A stretch of DNA of 64,000 nt from Panicum virgatum (lineage: Eukaryota > Streptophyta > Magnoliopsida > Poales > Poaceae), in NCBI RefSeq assembly GCF_016808335.1, contig NC_053149.1, positions 25,519,238-25,583,237 of the forward strand. The letters are read 5' to 3'. Of this stretch, positions 1 to 12,600 are shown piece by piece; the first letter of the stretch is position 1, and the number at the start of each line of letters is the position of its first letter. Below the pieces are notes generated by a model that was given only the letters and a program-made list of their open reading frames with translations, was not told the DNA's origin and made no database searches. The translations under genes were made by a program, and so were the position numbers.

Positions 1-202
1 GTTTGTCTTCTACGTTAGTCTTCTTTTTGGTCTTCACAGGCGGGCTTTTAGCTTTCTTCTTGACGGCTGCAGCGATCTTCTTTGTCGCGATGGACACGAC
101 GACTTCTATCTCCTTCTTCGCTTCCTTCTTGTTCGGCTCCTCTTCTTTCTTTGGCTTCTCCTCTATGACACTGGCGGTAAGGCGGAACATATTTGACATT
201 GA
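1..202 (-). pseudogene. lysine/glutamate-rich linker after the gypsy protease
   Basis: On the minus strand this stretch encodes many Lys, Glu and Val residues with a PKKEEEP-type run, open to the window edge. It lies between the protease region and the expected reverse transcriptase. Charged linkers at this point are common in Athila/Tat polyproteins, so I read it as polyprotein remnant rather than a separate gene. The plus-strand frame over it is a shadow. Confidence 0.45.
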
Positions 203-1330
203 TCATGTTGCATACCTCGAGGCGTGGACGAAACCTTGAATTCGCTTGTGGTGCCATTGATGTCGAACTTTATCTCCCCCTTGCCAACGTCGATGTTTTT
301 CCCTTGCGGTCTTGAGGAAAGGCCTCCCAAGTATGAGAGGCGCCTTGCTCCCTTCTCCCATATCGAGAATCACAAAGTCAATGGGGACTAAATGTTCTCC
401 AATCTTCACGGGCACGTCTTCGGCGATTCCCAAAGGATAGCGAATAGAATTGTCCGCTAACTCTAGGCACATGGCGGTGGGCTCCGGCTCCGGTAAGCAT
501 AGCTTCTCGAACACATTCTTTGGCATGACACTCACACTTGCACCGAGATCACAAAGTGCTCTTTCGAACATAAGAGATCCAATGGAACACGGGATGGTAG
601 GACATCCGGGGTCCCTCTTCTTTTCAGGAGCTTCATTAGCGATTGCCGCACTACATTCCTCGGTTAGCTTGACAGTGCTTGGCGGTATCTCGCGCTTGTT
701 TCCCATGATGTCTTTGAAGTAGCGAGAATACGTTGGAACTTGTAGAGCGTCCAAGAGCGGCATATTGATGCTCAACCTGCGTACCATGTCAACAAATTTG
801 TTGAATTGCTCATCTTCATGTTTACCCTTGCGGTATCGTGGCCTTGGCGGAAGAATCTTGGTGTCTATATCATCTAGCTCAAACTCCGGCTCTTCGGTGA
901 CTATCTCTGGCATAGGAGTAGGTGCCTTCTCCTTGATGATGGTCTCCACTTCAACTCTTGGCTTAGGCTTCCTTGCTCCCGCCGCATGTTCAAGTTCTTC
1001 GGTCTCCTTTCCCAAGCGAGTTTGAATTGCCTTTGCCGTCTCCGGACTTTGAGGTTGCCCGGGCAATTTTCCTTCGTTGCTAGATAAGCGTCCGGCGAGC
1101 TGGGCTACTTGTGTTTCTAGCATCTTCATCATGTTGAGTACTTGAAGGTTAGAGCTCCCGACCTCCGTTACCTTGCCATCAATGTTCTCCAAGATGTTGT
1201 CCATAGCCTTGAACTTGGTGACGGTGTCCTTGTTGATCTTGCCTTGCTCCTCCATGAACTCCTTCAATTGTATACGAAGAGGCACCGAGTTTTGAATGGA
1301 AGAGCTTGCATTAAATTGGGGTCTACCTTG
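203..1330 (-). pseudogene. gypsy polyprotein remnant: coiled linker plus aspartic protease
   Basis: The minus-strand frame opens just after gag and encodes a helical stretch (KFKAMDNILENIDGKV, then MKMLETQVAQLAGRL) typical of the region after the zinc knuckle in Athila-like gag. A Pro/Lys/Glu-rich linker follows, then a protease-like domain with CPTIPCSIG, the active-site triad region DLGASVSVMP and a downstream ILGRPFL. Plant LTR-element proteases of this type process the gag-pol polyprotein and act as dimers. The frame differs from gag, with a one-base shift and a TAA near 1330-1345, so it could not be made as one polyprotein. The frame ends at 203. Confidence 0.8.
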
Positions 1331-2447
1331 CCCTTAGCGGAAGTTGGTCGGCGGAATCCATTCTCCCCTTCTTCATGTAGTCGAGCATCTTGGCTTCCTC
1401 CGGGCAATTCTTTTGTACATGGCCGTACTCTCCACATTCTTCACATGTAGACCTTGCTTCGGCCGCCTTTAAATCAATAGCTTGGGCTTCTCTCTTTTCC
1501 ACTTCCATCTTCTCTAACCTTCTCATGAGCGAGTCGATCTTCCCTTCTAGCACTTCTTTGCGTTCCACTTGTAATACACTCTTCGCGGCGCCCACGGCTT
1601 GGAGTGGTTGTAGGCGCCCCGATGATGCCCATGTGTCATTGTCCGCCACCTTCTTGAATAGCTTGAAAACTTGAGTAGGTGTGAGCTCAATGATAGAACC
1701 TCCGGCTAATGCGTTAATGATCCCCCTTGATGCAGTAGTGAGGCCTTGATAGAACTTGTGGACCACATCCTCCCTTGAGAACTTGTGATGAGGTACGACG
1801 CGGATGTAGTCGTTGAAGTGCTCATAGGCTTCTGCAATAGTCTCCGTCGGGGCTTGCGCGAATGTTGTAATCTTGTTGCGCAGAATCTGGGTCTTGCCCG
1901 GCGAGTAGAACTCCGTCATGAATTCTTTCATCAAGGACTCCCAATTTTGCACCGTGTGCGGTGGTAGAGAATGAAACCATTGCAGCGCTCTCCCAAGTAG
2001 AGAGAACGGAAAGAGCCTCGCTCTTATTTGATCTTGAGTCATCCCTTGCATGTCGAAGGTGCGGCATAGTTGGAGGAATGCTTGAAGATGTAGATTAGCG
2101 TCTTCTTTTCCAATGAAGGGCGAGCTTTGCGCCATCCTTATGATTGAAGTCTTGATCTCGAACGGAACTCTGATGTTGTCGAGATTTTGGATCAGCAAGT
2201 CCCGAATATCCGGAGTGCATAGCTCTCCGATCGTACGCTCCTGCTCCGGTAGCGCCATCCCTTGGTGAAGTGGTGCCTCCTTTGGACTTGTTGGTGGAGT
2301 TGCTTGAGGTGAAGACGATGAACCGTCGGCTTCAACTTTTGGATCTACTAGTTCCGGCTTCCTTGATCGTGCTTCTCGACTCCTTTGCTTGTAAATTTTT
2401 TTCTGGATCATCCACAAAATTTTCGGGTTTGTTGGAGAGGCTCCCAT
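1323..2447 (-). pseudogene. gypsy gag (retrotransposon gag domain plus CCHC zinc knuckle)
   Basis: The start chosen is the ATG at 2447 (MGASPTNPK); the open frame upstream of it has no ATG in the right context. A charged N-terminal segment is followed by the retrotransposon gag domain: FLQLCRTFDMQG, ALQWFHSLPP, SWESL-like WESLMKEFMTEFYSPG and FYQGLT. A CX2CX4HX4C zinc knuckle (CEECGEYGHVQKNC) sits near the C-terminus. Gag forms the virus-like particle and packages the element RNA. The frame terminates at 1323 soon after the knuckle, and the continuation lies in another frame, so the copy is mutated. It is the first gene downstream of the LTR and primer site. Confidence 0.85.
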
Positions 2448-2701
2448 CCATCTCCTGTTAGGGGTTAGCGAAAAAGAAAAAAAAATATATACGAGATCTA
2501 AAAGATGAATATACAAGATCTAAAACATAAAAGAAAAATAAAGCAAAATAAAAAAAACTCTAGATTAGATTGGTTTTTGTGGAATAGATCTGTTTTTTTA
2601 GTTAGCTCAGAAAAATAAGAGGTCTAAAAAGGTCAAAAAGAAAAATCAAGAAAAAGAAATATTTATGAATGCAAGTAAGATTGGATCTTAAATCGATGGT
2701 T

Positions 2702-2719
2702 CCCCGGCAACGGCGCCAG
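2702..2719 (-). other. primer-binding site, tRNA-Asp type
   Basis: The minus strand reads TGGCGCCGTTGCCGGGGA, complementary to the 3' end of plant tRNA-Asp (ending CGGCGCCA). It sits 8 bases from the LTR edge at 2728, the normal spacing for minus-strand DNA priming. This fixes the orientation of the element. Confidence 0.9.
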
Positions 2720-2727
2720 AAAAGCTT

Positions 2728-5510
2728 GTTGACGCTCCTTAGCGCCCCCGATTTATATACCGCAAGCGCACGGTTTCGTGTAGCTTATCCCTTAGAGTAT
2801 TCCCCCAAGGTTTATCAATCCACGGAACCAAAGAGACAAGAAACAATCTACTAGCATAGAGATTCCTTTGTGTTGAGATGGTGAAAAACGAATCTAATCT
2901 ACTAAAAACACGACAAACACCGAAGGTATGTTGGCGCTCCTTAAGTATCCATTTTATCCCCTGTTTAACTTTGATAATGGCATGAATTTAATATCAAAAT
3001 CACTAACCATCCAAACCTCGGCCCAATTATTAATCGTTTTCACGTTTGCACATATATTTTGGAGGTACTTCGTTTTTGCAGGTTTTTGACCAATTTTGGA
3101 GCATGAAATGGTGAGGCCCACGATCACGCGATGACATGAAGAAAGACGAAGGCCAAAGCCCGAACAAAGGATCAAAGGCCATGATGATTAGAGGCCCGTT
3201 CATGCACATCCACCCTCCAATGAAGTCCAAAAGACAAAGCCCACAAGATAAGATCAAGATACTTCGGGGCTAAGCAAAGCAAAGAGATATTTAAGTAAGG
3301 ATTTTCCATCCTATCCTTCTCCTCGAAGAAATCTCGAAGATAACGACGTCTAAAGGGGTGCAATCGTGAAAGACATAAACTCTAGAAGATTCCAGGAGAC
3401 TTGGGCAGAAAGATGAACTCGAGCCGGTGAAGGAAAGACCCAGGCCGGCCGGCCTAGGCTCATTGGGCCGGCCGGCCTAGCCCTTTCTTAGGTCGGTTCG
3501 ACCTCCCCTTTGACCGAGGGTTCCCTGAGGCTATTTAAAGACCCCTCCCCAAGGTTCACGCAGAGATCAATTCGGGAGACGACGCCAAGGAGCAGAGAAG
3601 ATAGAGGGACACCTCTCGGAGAGACGAGGGTCGTGCTAGTTGTCTAGGGTTTGCTCTAGCCGACGTGGGAACCTTGCAAGGAAGACCACGTCGGAGTTCT
3701 GGAGCTAGGATCATCAAGATCAAGGTAGGGCCCCGGCTGTGATCTTGTGATGTACTATCATTCATGGTGAAGTTATTTGTGATTCCGAATGTTTAGCGAC
3801 CATATTCTGTCTTTCGATTTCGTTCTTTTCTTTGGATTCGCTTCATCCTAGATCTATTATCGAGATAGATCGCTTAGCATGATCTTGTAGTCATGGTGGC
3901 TAGAGGTTCATGGCGGAACTACCAAAGGGGGTTCGACTTGCTTCAGGGTATCTTGTTGAAAGGGGTGGCGTCGTGACAGGCCGTTGCCACTAAGTAGGTG
4001 GGGTATCGAGGGATCGGAATGGAGATTTTGAGTTTAAAGATGCTTTTCATTGAGATTCACATCTACCTTACTTCACTTCATCTAGCTGGAACTACAACAT
4101 ATGCATGATCTAGGTGATCTAGATTGGTTATCTCTAACTTTCTCTTGCTACCTTCGGTGTTTGTCGTGTTTTTAGTAGATTAGATTCGTTTTCACTATCT
4201 CACACAAAGGAACCAAAGAGACAAGAAACAATCTACTAGCATAGAGATTCCTTTGTGTTGAGATGGTGAAAAATGAATCTTATCTACTAAAAACACGACA
4301 AACACCGAAGGTAGCAAGAGAAAGTTAGAGATAACCAATATAGATCACCTAGATCATGCATATGTTGTAGTTCTAGCTAGATAAAGTGAAGTAAGGTAGA
4401 TGTGAATCTCAATGAAAAGCCTCTTTAAACCCAAAATCTCCAATCCGATCCCTCGATACTCCGCCTACTCTATGGAGACGGCCTGTCACGACGCCCCCCT
4501 TTTGAACGAAATACCCTGAAGCAAGTCAAACCCCCTTTGGTAGTTCTGTCATGAACCTCTAGCCACCATGACTACAAGATCATGCTAAGCGATCTATCTC
4601 GATAATAGATCTAGGATGAAGCGAACCCAAAGAAAAGCACGAAATTGAAAGAGAGAACATGGTCGCTAAACATTCGGAATCAGAAATAACTTCACCATGA
4701 ATGATAATACATCACAAGATCACAACCGGGGCCCTACCTTGATCTTGATGATCCTAGCTCCAGAACTCCGACGTGGTCTTCCTTGCAGGGTTCCCACGTC
4801 GGCTAGGGCGAACCCTAGACAACTAGCATGACCCTCGGCTCTCCGAGAGGTGTCCCTCTATCTTCTCTGCTCCTTGGCGTCGTCTCCCGAATTGATCTCT
4901 GCGTGAACCTTGGGGAGGGGTCTTTAAATAGGCTCAGGGAACCCTCGGTCAAAGGGGAGGTCGAACCGACCTAAAAAAGGGCTGGGCCGGCCAGCCTGGC
5001 ACTTTCCTTCGCCGGCTCGTGCTCATCTTTCTCCCCAAGTCTCCTAGAATCTTCTAGAGTTTAAGTCTTTCACGATTGCACCCCTTTAGACGTCGTTATC
5101 TTCGATATTTCTTCGAGGAGAAGGATAGGATGGAAAATCCTTCCTTAAATATCTCTTTGCTTTGCTTAGCCCCAAAGTATCTTGATCTTATCTTGTGGGC
5201 TTTATCTTTTGGGCTCCATTGGAGGGTGGATGTGCATGAACGGGCCTCTAATTATCATGGCCTTCGATCCTTTGTTCGGGCTTTGGCCTTTGTCTTTCTT
5301 CATGTCATCGCGTGATCGTGGGCCTCGCCATGTCATGCTCCAAAATTGGTCAAAAACCTGCAAAAACGAAGTACCTCCAAAATATATGTGCATACGCGAA
5401 AACAACAAATAATTGGGTCGAGGTTAGGATGGTTAGTGATTTTGATATTAAATTCATGCCATTATCAAAGTTAAACAGGGGATAAAATGGATACTTAAGG
5501 AGCGCCAACA
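2728..5510 (-). repeat. 5' LTR of the gypsy element, interrupted by an inverted LTR copy
   Basis: The LTR begins TGTTGGCGCTCC at 5510 (minus) and ends at 2728. About 1.4 kb of it is original (5510-4205 plus 2822-2728). The middle (2929-4204) is an opposite-oriented, slightly diverged copy of the same LTR that starts exactly at its terminal TGTTGGCG. A TATTTAAAG box with GGCCGGCC-type palindromes upstream occurs in each arm (about 3529 plus, 4925 minus). Confidence 0.85.
2929..4204 (+). repeat. inverted, 3'-truncated LTR copy (left hairpin arm)
   Basis: This plus-oriented LTR copy pairs with 4243-5510 as a reverse complement, differing by roughly 5% by eye, with a spacer of about 40 bases. 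It starts at the exact LTR terminus but lacks the last part of the LTR. On both sides lies the same 106-base stretch (2823-2928 and 4205-4310), direct repeats with about two differences. Confidence 0.85.
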
Positions 5511-6968
5511 CACAGTCATGAGGCTCTGAGTCAAGGGTTGGGCCTCGGTTCAAATGGATACACTGAAAGAATTTAACATCTATCCAAAGACCCACAAGAC
5601 AGCCCAAGACCAAAAGTATTTCAGCAACCCACTCCCCTGGAGACCGTACAAAAGTAGAGTGAAGCCTCGGCAAAATAGGAGGCCAAGATCTGCCAGAGGG
5701 AGGCCGGCCGGCCTCCCCCAGGCCGGCCGGCCTAGCACTGGCAAGCGTGGAACCAAAGCAACTACCAACCGTCTCCATGAGAAGATCAGAGCCACTGTCT
5801 GAAGCTCGGTGGCCATGTGGTGGGATCCCCAGGCCGGCCGGCATAGGGTAAGCCGGCCGGCCCCACTTGGAAGCCTCTCAGGCTTAGGTTTGGCGTGGAA
5901 GCTAAGCACAACTGTATTACCTGCTTTCAACCGATGCTACCTGCAGTAACCGCCAGAACCGGCCTTGGGAGGGCTATAAATAGAAGCACCATCCATCACT
6001 TCAAGACACACACCATTGGAGCTCTTCTCTTCCACTTGTACTTTCTAAAGTAGGTTAGTAGCATGGGAGTTAGAGTAGAGTCGAGCTAGCTCGGGATTCC
6101 GGAGTCGTCGGAAGTCTGGTATAGCTCTTGTATCTTTCTTTTGACAATATCAATATAAGTTATATTCTTTACTTTTCAGAGTCAGCTTTACTTTCCATAG
6201 TCTTTCATTTACTCAAGTCTGAGGTCTAGCTTGAGCACGGATGTTGTCATTTAGCTTAGGCTAAGTCATCTCTCTTAGTATTCGGGAACTTATCTTACGG
6301 GTTTTCTCGCCCGGACTAGAGTATCTCCAGTTAGTGCTCTAGGTTGAGGGGGATTTCTATTGAAGGCCTCGAGAGAAATACTAACACCGAGTGCAGACGT
6401 GGTGTCTGACCTTAGTGTTAGCTAGAAAGTGTGTTCCACCCCACAGAACCGTTGTGATAGTTGGTAGGTGGTGACAGCCCTATCCGTCCTTTGTAGTCCC
6501 CCACGTTCCGGAGTTTTCATAGCAGTAGTGCAGGTTGCCATTGGACTCCCCTCTCATCCCTTTCTGAAGTCCTTCCTCTTCCAGCCGCCGAAGTAAGCTC
6601 TGCTTTCCCGAGAACTAGTTAGGTGTTTAGTCTGATCTAGAGAGGCTAGCTCGATAGTTCATAAGTGTATCAGGTGTCTTATCTTTCTCGTTGTCCTCTC
6701 AGCTGCTACCTCTCTAAGGATTATAATCTCCGTCTGTCACTCGGTCATTGGCTGTCCATTTATCTCACTTACCTATCTGGCTTACCCCCGTCGAGTCAGT
6801 CGGTAGATCAAGCTAGTATGGTTATCATTCGGTTTACGATACTCTTTACCATAGTGCTTCCCTGAGGAAAAATACAATACCCTAGAATACTCCAAGGTGA
6901 AGTGCTACAGCAGTGATTCTATGCACTTGCAGAATATCTATTCTAATCGGGCATAAGAAACGCCAACA
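5511..6968 (+). repeat. LTR of a second gypsy-type family, 5'-truncated
   Basis: The right end is CGCCAACA at 6961-6968, a typical LTR terminus. A TATAAATAG box lies at 5975-5983, preceded by GGCCGGCC palindromes around 5703-5860. A related LTR fragment lies at 50981-51758 and shares the palindrome block, the TATA region and flanking text. The left end lacks TGTTGGCG, presumably because the minus-strand gypsy element at 1-5510 was inserted into or against it. No internal coding region is attached, so it is a solo or truncated LTR. Confidence 0.7.
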
Positions 6969-9595
6969 AGCAACTAAGTTGTTGGGCTAGGTAGAGCTCA
7001 CCTAAGAAAAACTAGTTTGCAAGGTCACGCAAACCTAGGCACTAGTACTCAAGCAAAGAGCGAACTCCTACTCATACTAGTATGCAAAGCGCACAAAGCC
7101 TAAGCACAACTAGTAGTGCTCAAGACAAAGGCTGCACAAGCCAAACTAGAAAGCTCAAAATTACTTAGTTACACAAACTAAGCAAAGTGACTAACAAGGC
7201 TACTCAAGCCAATTAGTCACACAAGAGAGCTACTACTGTGCTACACAAGCAAACTAGCACAAGAAAGAAAAACTAGCTAACTACACAAGCACACTAGTTA
7301 CACAAGAGCAAATACAACAAACTAGCACAAGTAAAAGAGCAAGTAAATACAATCTTGTGAATGTCTAGAAAACCTGGTACCACTGATTTTCCAAATCTGG
7401 TGCCACCGATTTTGCAAATCCGGTGACACCGGTTTTGCCCGAGCAATGAACTCCCAAACTGAAGAATGAGGCTAGAGAGCTCCGAATCAAGCCAAACTTG
7501 GAGATGATGATTGAATTGACTTCCTCGAATATATCTCCAAGTTCCTGCACTCAAAACACAAGCACCACAATATCGAGCAACTTCATCACAAATGTAATTT
7601 ATGCATAAAGAAAATCAAACCAGCGGGGAGACACAAGATTTTATCCCGAGGTTCACTTGGTTGCCACCAAGCTAGTCCCCGTTGAGACAAGCTCCAAGGT
7701 TGCCGCCGGTCCTCTTGCTAGTGGTGACTCTCAAGTCATACTCTCCCACATGGAGTTCTCTCACAAGCTCTAGCACTTGACCCGACCGAACCACTTGTTG
7801 CTCTTCATGTCTCGCTCAACTAGAGTTGCTCTTAGCGACTCCCGCGGGGTGAGCACAATACCCCTCACAATCACTTCTCTGGAGCACCGCACAATCTTCT
7901 TGCGGGCTTCATGCTGGAGACACACCACCAAGCCATCTTGGAGGTGGCAACCTCCAAGAGTAGCAAGCACCACAAGCTTGCAACTCGATCACCTAGTGCC
8001 AAACTCTTGCAATCTCTCAATGCAACGCACTAGAATCGCTCTCTCACTTAGCGAATATGATTTGCTCTAAACACAAGTGAGTTGGAGGGCTCTCAAGTAC
8101 TCTCATACAAGGACACCAAGTCCCCAAGGTGCTCAACCTCTAAAATGGCCGGCCACCACCTCTATTTATATAGGGAAGCCCCAAACAAGCCGTTACACTC
8201 AAATCCCGTGAAAATAGAGTTTTTGCGGACAGTCCGCCCCACAGGGCCCGGACGGTCCACCATTTCAAATCCAATGGCTATATTCTCAATAAATGCTTCT
8301 CGGAATCGACCGTTACAGCCCAGGCAGATGGTCTGCCTCACAAATGGCGGACGGTCGGTCCGCAGTTCATTTGGACACCTAAAACAGAAAGACCAAGTTT
8401 CTGCGCCCGTTTCAGTTTTTAAAGGCGGACCGTCCACCCCAAGGAAAGGACGGTCCACAGTTCATTTTGGACCACCATCTAGAACCAAAAATGGTTCTGT
8501 TCGAGCTCAAACGAGACAACGGCGGACCGTCGGCCCCCCAGAAGCGGACCGTCCGCAGGTACATTTCCAGCAGAAACGAACCTTGGTTAAACGGCCATAA
8601 CTCTTAGCTCCGATGTCCAAATTAGGTGATCTTGGACTCTATGGAAAGCTTATTCAGAGGACTACATATTTTATTCAAAACACAATGGATCAAATCAGTA
8701 TTCCACTCCAACATCCAACCTAGTTTCCGGAGAACACCGAAAAGCCTTTCTTTCTTCCCCAAGTTGATCAACATCAACTCAAACACCTTCTCCTTTGCAA
8801 ATGTGCCAACAACACCAAGTTAACAACACCATGTGCATGTGTGTTAGTATTTTCACAATCATTTTCAAAGGATTTTCACTTGATCTCACCACGCCACTCG
8901 ATCCTAGCAACATCGCAATGTTAGATCGCTCAAGTGGCACCAGATGACCGATATGCAAACAAGTTTGCCCCTCTTGATAGTACGGCCATCTATCCTAAAT
9001 CCGGACATGCACTTATCTACTCAACCTTTGACCGGTGAAATGAAATACCCTACAAGTCATACCTTTGCCTTGCGCATTCCATTTCATCTTCCCAAATGTT
9101 GACGCCACACAAGCACCAATCTCCATCAAGCCTTTTGATCATTATCATGAGTCAACACTTGGCTTGATCTTCCTTGAATGATATGATCCACTCCATATCA
9201 TCATACAACCTCTTTGGTCCATCAATCTTGACCTTACTCGCTCTTCACCGTTGCCTTGGTCCATTGGCGCCAAGTCTTGCCCAAGCTTCACCGCCTCGCG
9301 GTCCATCGCTTCAAAGCCTTGACTTGCCCTTCACCATTGCAACCGGTCCATCGAGCAAGCCTTGTCTTGATCTTCTCCACTTTGATCACAAGACTCCATG
9401 TCATGTCTCATATGCAATGAGTTCCTTCATCACACTATATGAGTATAGCATCAACACTTAGTCATTTCTCCTCCATGGCACATGTTGTTCATACTAGTGT
9501 CTTTGTGGGGACTAATCACCTGTGTATCTCAACATAAATACTTATTAGTCCACTTAAGTTGTCACTCAATTACGAAAACCAAACAAGGGCTTTTC
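6969..9595 (-). repeat. copia 3' LTR
   Basis: It matches 15616-18500 over most of its length. The minus-strand start is TGAAAAGCCC at 9595, directly after a polypurine tract. The minus-strand TATA region is CCTATATAAATAG near 8160-8172. It retains an internal 325-base segment (7141-7465) missing from the other LTR, and a cluster of GCGGAC/GTCCGC palindromes at 8225-8560. Plus-strand open frames over it (for example 8082-8600) are not genes. Confidence 0.8.
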
Positions 9596-9611
9596 AATCT
9601 CCCCTTTTTGG
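9596..9611 (-). other. polypurine tract of the copia element
   Basis: The minus strand reads a run of A followed by GGGGAGAT immediately before the 3' LTR start TGAAAAG. A purine tract at this exact point primes plus-strand DNA synthesis in LTR elements. Confidence 0.75.
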
Positions 9612-12600
9612 TAATTGATGACAACTTCTACAAAGATATGAAAATTAAGTAGATTTCTAGCTAGCACTTCACACACGTGTAAATAGCTAACTTGGTTTGG
9701 ATTTTATGTTGCCTATCCATCATTAAGACTACTTGTGAAAGATTGGATAAGCACCCTAAAATCCGAGTTGGTAGTGATAACTCCCCTTACATGTGTGCTC
9801 AAGAGATTTGGTTTTAAACTCACACACATGCATAAATATGAAATTTGTGGGATTGTTATCACTACTAAGTGATGCTAAGGTAGATAGGATAAACCTTTGA
9901 AGCGTGATACCAATCGGAGTTGCATCTTTGAAGTTCCTTCCTTAGCATCAATGAGTAACTAGACATGCATCAAAAACTCAAGATACCTCATGAGATCAAC
10001 ATTATTAGCAAGGCTCTTGATTCACTTGTAAAAATAACATGTCTAGCTACAAACTATGCATGCTAGTTATCAAATCATCAATCAAGTTCTATGACTAGCA
10101 TACATCATACACAAGCATTGCATATACAAATTTTAAAACTTATGCAAATGCGAGCAAGCACATGAATATGCACATATCAAATACAAACAACCAAGTTCAT
10201 GAGCTTGCTCCCCCTACTTGTGTGCTCCTCTTCCAAGAATGTTGATCCTCCTCAATATTGCTCCCTCTTGATCCGTGTCATGTCCATGCTTGCACTCTCA
10301 TCTCCCTTATATCTTTGTCCAAACATTTTATATCTTTGTCCAAATTTATCCCCCTTTGTCATCAATGACCATAAAAGGCCCGACACCATATAAAATTTGT
10401 GCCATGTGAAGATCGATGAATACCACTTAAGGATTGTATCATGAAAATCCCTTGTGGCTTGATACAAAAAGTTGGACTAGGGTATATGGTTGAATTTTGA
10501 ACTTTCATTTTTGATGGACACTACCAATTGATTGGAATTGACACCACTTGTAACTACCACATGTGGAAGCATGAAGACCGCCTTGAAATGCCACATGTAG
10601 GTCACTAGTAGGATCCTTGACCTAGATACCTTGTAGTGGGGCTCCTCCCCCTATGTCAAAGCATATGTCAATCCACTTGAAACTTGAGCTTTTGTTGGTG
10701 AGGGTAGCTTTCTTGATTTAAATTGATCACTTAAAGTTGAGAATCACTTGTGGAACCACCATTTGATAGACTAGATACCACTTAAATGAAATACCACGTG
10801 TAGGAATGACACCATGTGAAAGAGAATGATAATCTAGCCATGTCTTGCAAAGTTGATGTCACTTGTTGATTTTGACATTGACAATCAATTCTTGGACTAG
10901 ATTGTTTCCATGAGCTTCTTTATCTTTGACTTGATCTAGATTACTTGCCCCAAATGATCTAACTTGGTTTGAACCAATGACAAGCTTTTCACGCCTCATT
11001 CTAAGGGTTATCTTGACAATGTTGAGTTAGACACTTAAAAGCTCACTTTTTAGATCAACTACTTGGGTTTACTAGCTCATGAACATGTCATATGTTACCA
11101 CTAGATCATATCAAGCATAGAAGCAATAGTGGCACCATATAAACATTTGAAATCATTTTATTTTCCATGAATGATCACTATATATGACTATATGCACTAA
11201 TCATGTCCTTAGAAATGTATGTATGCATATGCCAATCAATTTCACCTTTGCTATCTTGGAGTAGAGGATTGTCATTTGATTCCAACTCATTACTCCAATC
11301 GCAATGTGAAATCCAATACCAAATTAATAGCTTGGTGAAGACCAAAGTATACCAATATGAATTCCATGCTTCACCCATGTGAAATAAATACCACTTATGA
11401 TCAAGTGCATTTTCTTGTTGTGGTTGGCTTGCTTCTTCCATTCATTCAACTTGTTGGAGAACAATTAAGATGCCAATATGAAATTCTTCTCCAATGCTTG
11501 CCTCTATTTTGGATCGTTGCTTGCTCTAGTTTCATCCATCCTTTTGATTAGCTTCTACTTAGATACTCCTTGACGTCCTTTAGATAACCACTTTCGTTGT
11601 GTGAGGAAGGAGAAATGAACACATGCATAAAAACCATTGGCTGCTTGGATCCACTTAAATCCCACTCGTGCGGACCGTCCGCGATCCCGTAGCAGACCGT
11701 CCGCGAGTGCCCTGCTGGCACCTTTTGTTCTGCATCGGTGTAACCGAGACCGATCGGTTTAACCGACGCAATGCGGACCTTCCGCGTCCACTGGGTGGAC
11801 TGTCTGTCGTTTATATTCTGATTTGGACAGAGCAGAGTTTGTCTCTGGGTAGATTCAACTTATCACAGGCAGACCGTCCGCATGTCCTTTGTGGACTGTC
11901 CGCTGATGCCCTGTTCTCGGTTCAACCATTGCACCGATGGCTGTGTACCTGTTTATCCGATGCCCGAGCGAGCTGTCCGCTGCTTCTGGGCGGACCGTCC
12001 GCCTTACATGAACATTCTCTGTAGAGCCTCTGACGGGAATTTCAAACCTCTTGCGGACCGTCCGCCTCATACCCGCGGACTGTCCGCTCTGAACTGTCCA
12101 GACTCTCCAGAAAACTAGTGAAAATCCTCAATTTGAATTTTGAAGTTGAGATCATAGCTCATAATTTATTTCCAAACCAGTATGAAAACCTTGAATTCTT
12201 TTTAAGTCCTTTTCCTTCTACTTGTTTAAGTCCCTTTGTTTCTACCAAATGATCTCTAATTATCTTTTGGACTCAAACATTTATCTTTGAGTTTGATCTT
12301 GATCTTCTACTTGGAGTACCAAAATGTCTGCCAAAAATACTTCACAATCAAATGACCTTGTACCCCTTCATGTCATGCTTATTTCTCAATTCAAAACCAA
12401 TCTTATGACTCTCAACCAGTTGTAAACATATTTCCAACTTGAGAGCCTTTCAATCATAGTGACTCCTCAAAATTCTAGTCTTTGTCACATTTCTGGCAGA
12501 TTCTGAACTTCTGAATATAAATTCCATAACTCCCAAAGTACAGATCCAGTGACCATGAAATTTGGTGGCAATGTGCTTTAGTAAGTCTTCCAGCAACTTG

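Larger units (their letters stand above)
1..5510 (-). mobile_element. Ty3/gypsy-type LTR retrotransposon, 5' part only
   Basis: Read on the minus strand, the order is LTR (5510 to 2728), primer-binding site (2719-2702), gag (from 2447) and an aspartic-protease region, after which the element leaves the window on the left. The tRNA-Asp-type primer site, the single gag zinc knuckle and the DLGAS-type protease suggest the Athila/Tat branch of plant Ty3/gypsy elements. Reverse transcriptase and integrase would lie further left and are not visible. Gag and protease are in different frames with stops between them, so this copy is decayed. LTR ends are TGTTGGCG and GTCAACA. Confidence 0.85.

Noticed and set aside
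5350..5844. 164-codon minus-strand frame across the two gypsy LTRs
   Set aside because: It crosses the junction between two unrelated LTRs and owes its length to GC-rich palindromes.
8082..8600. 172-codon plus-strand frame
   Set aside because: Antisense to the copia 3' LTR with no domain; the matching region in the other LTR is frame-broken.
11668..12090. CRISPR-like spacing of a short palindromic repeat
   Set aside because: Spacers are irregular, the repeats vary, and the setting is the interior of a plant retrotransposon.
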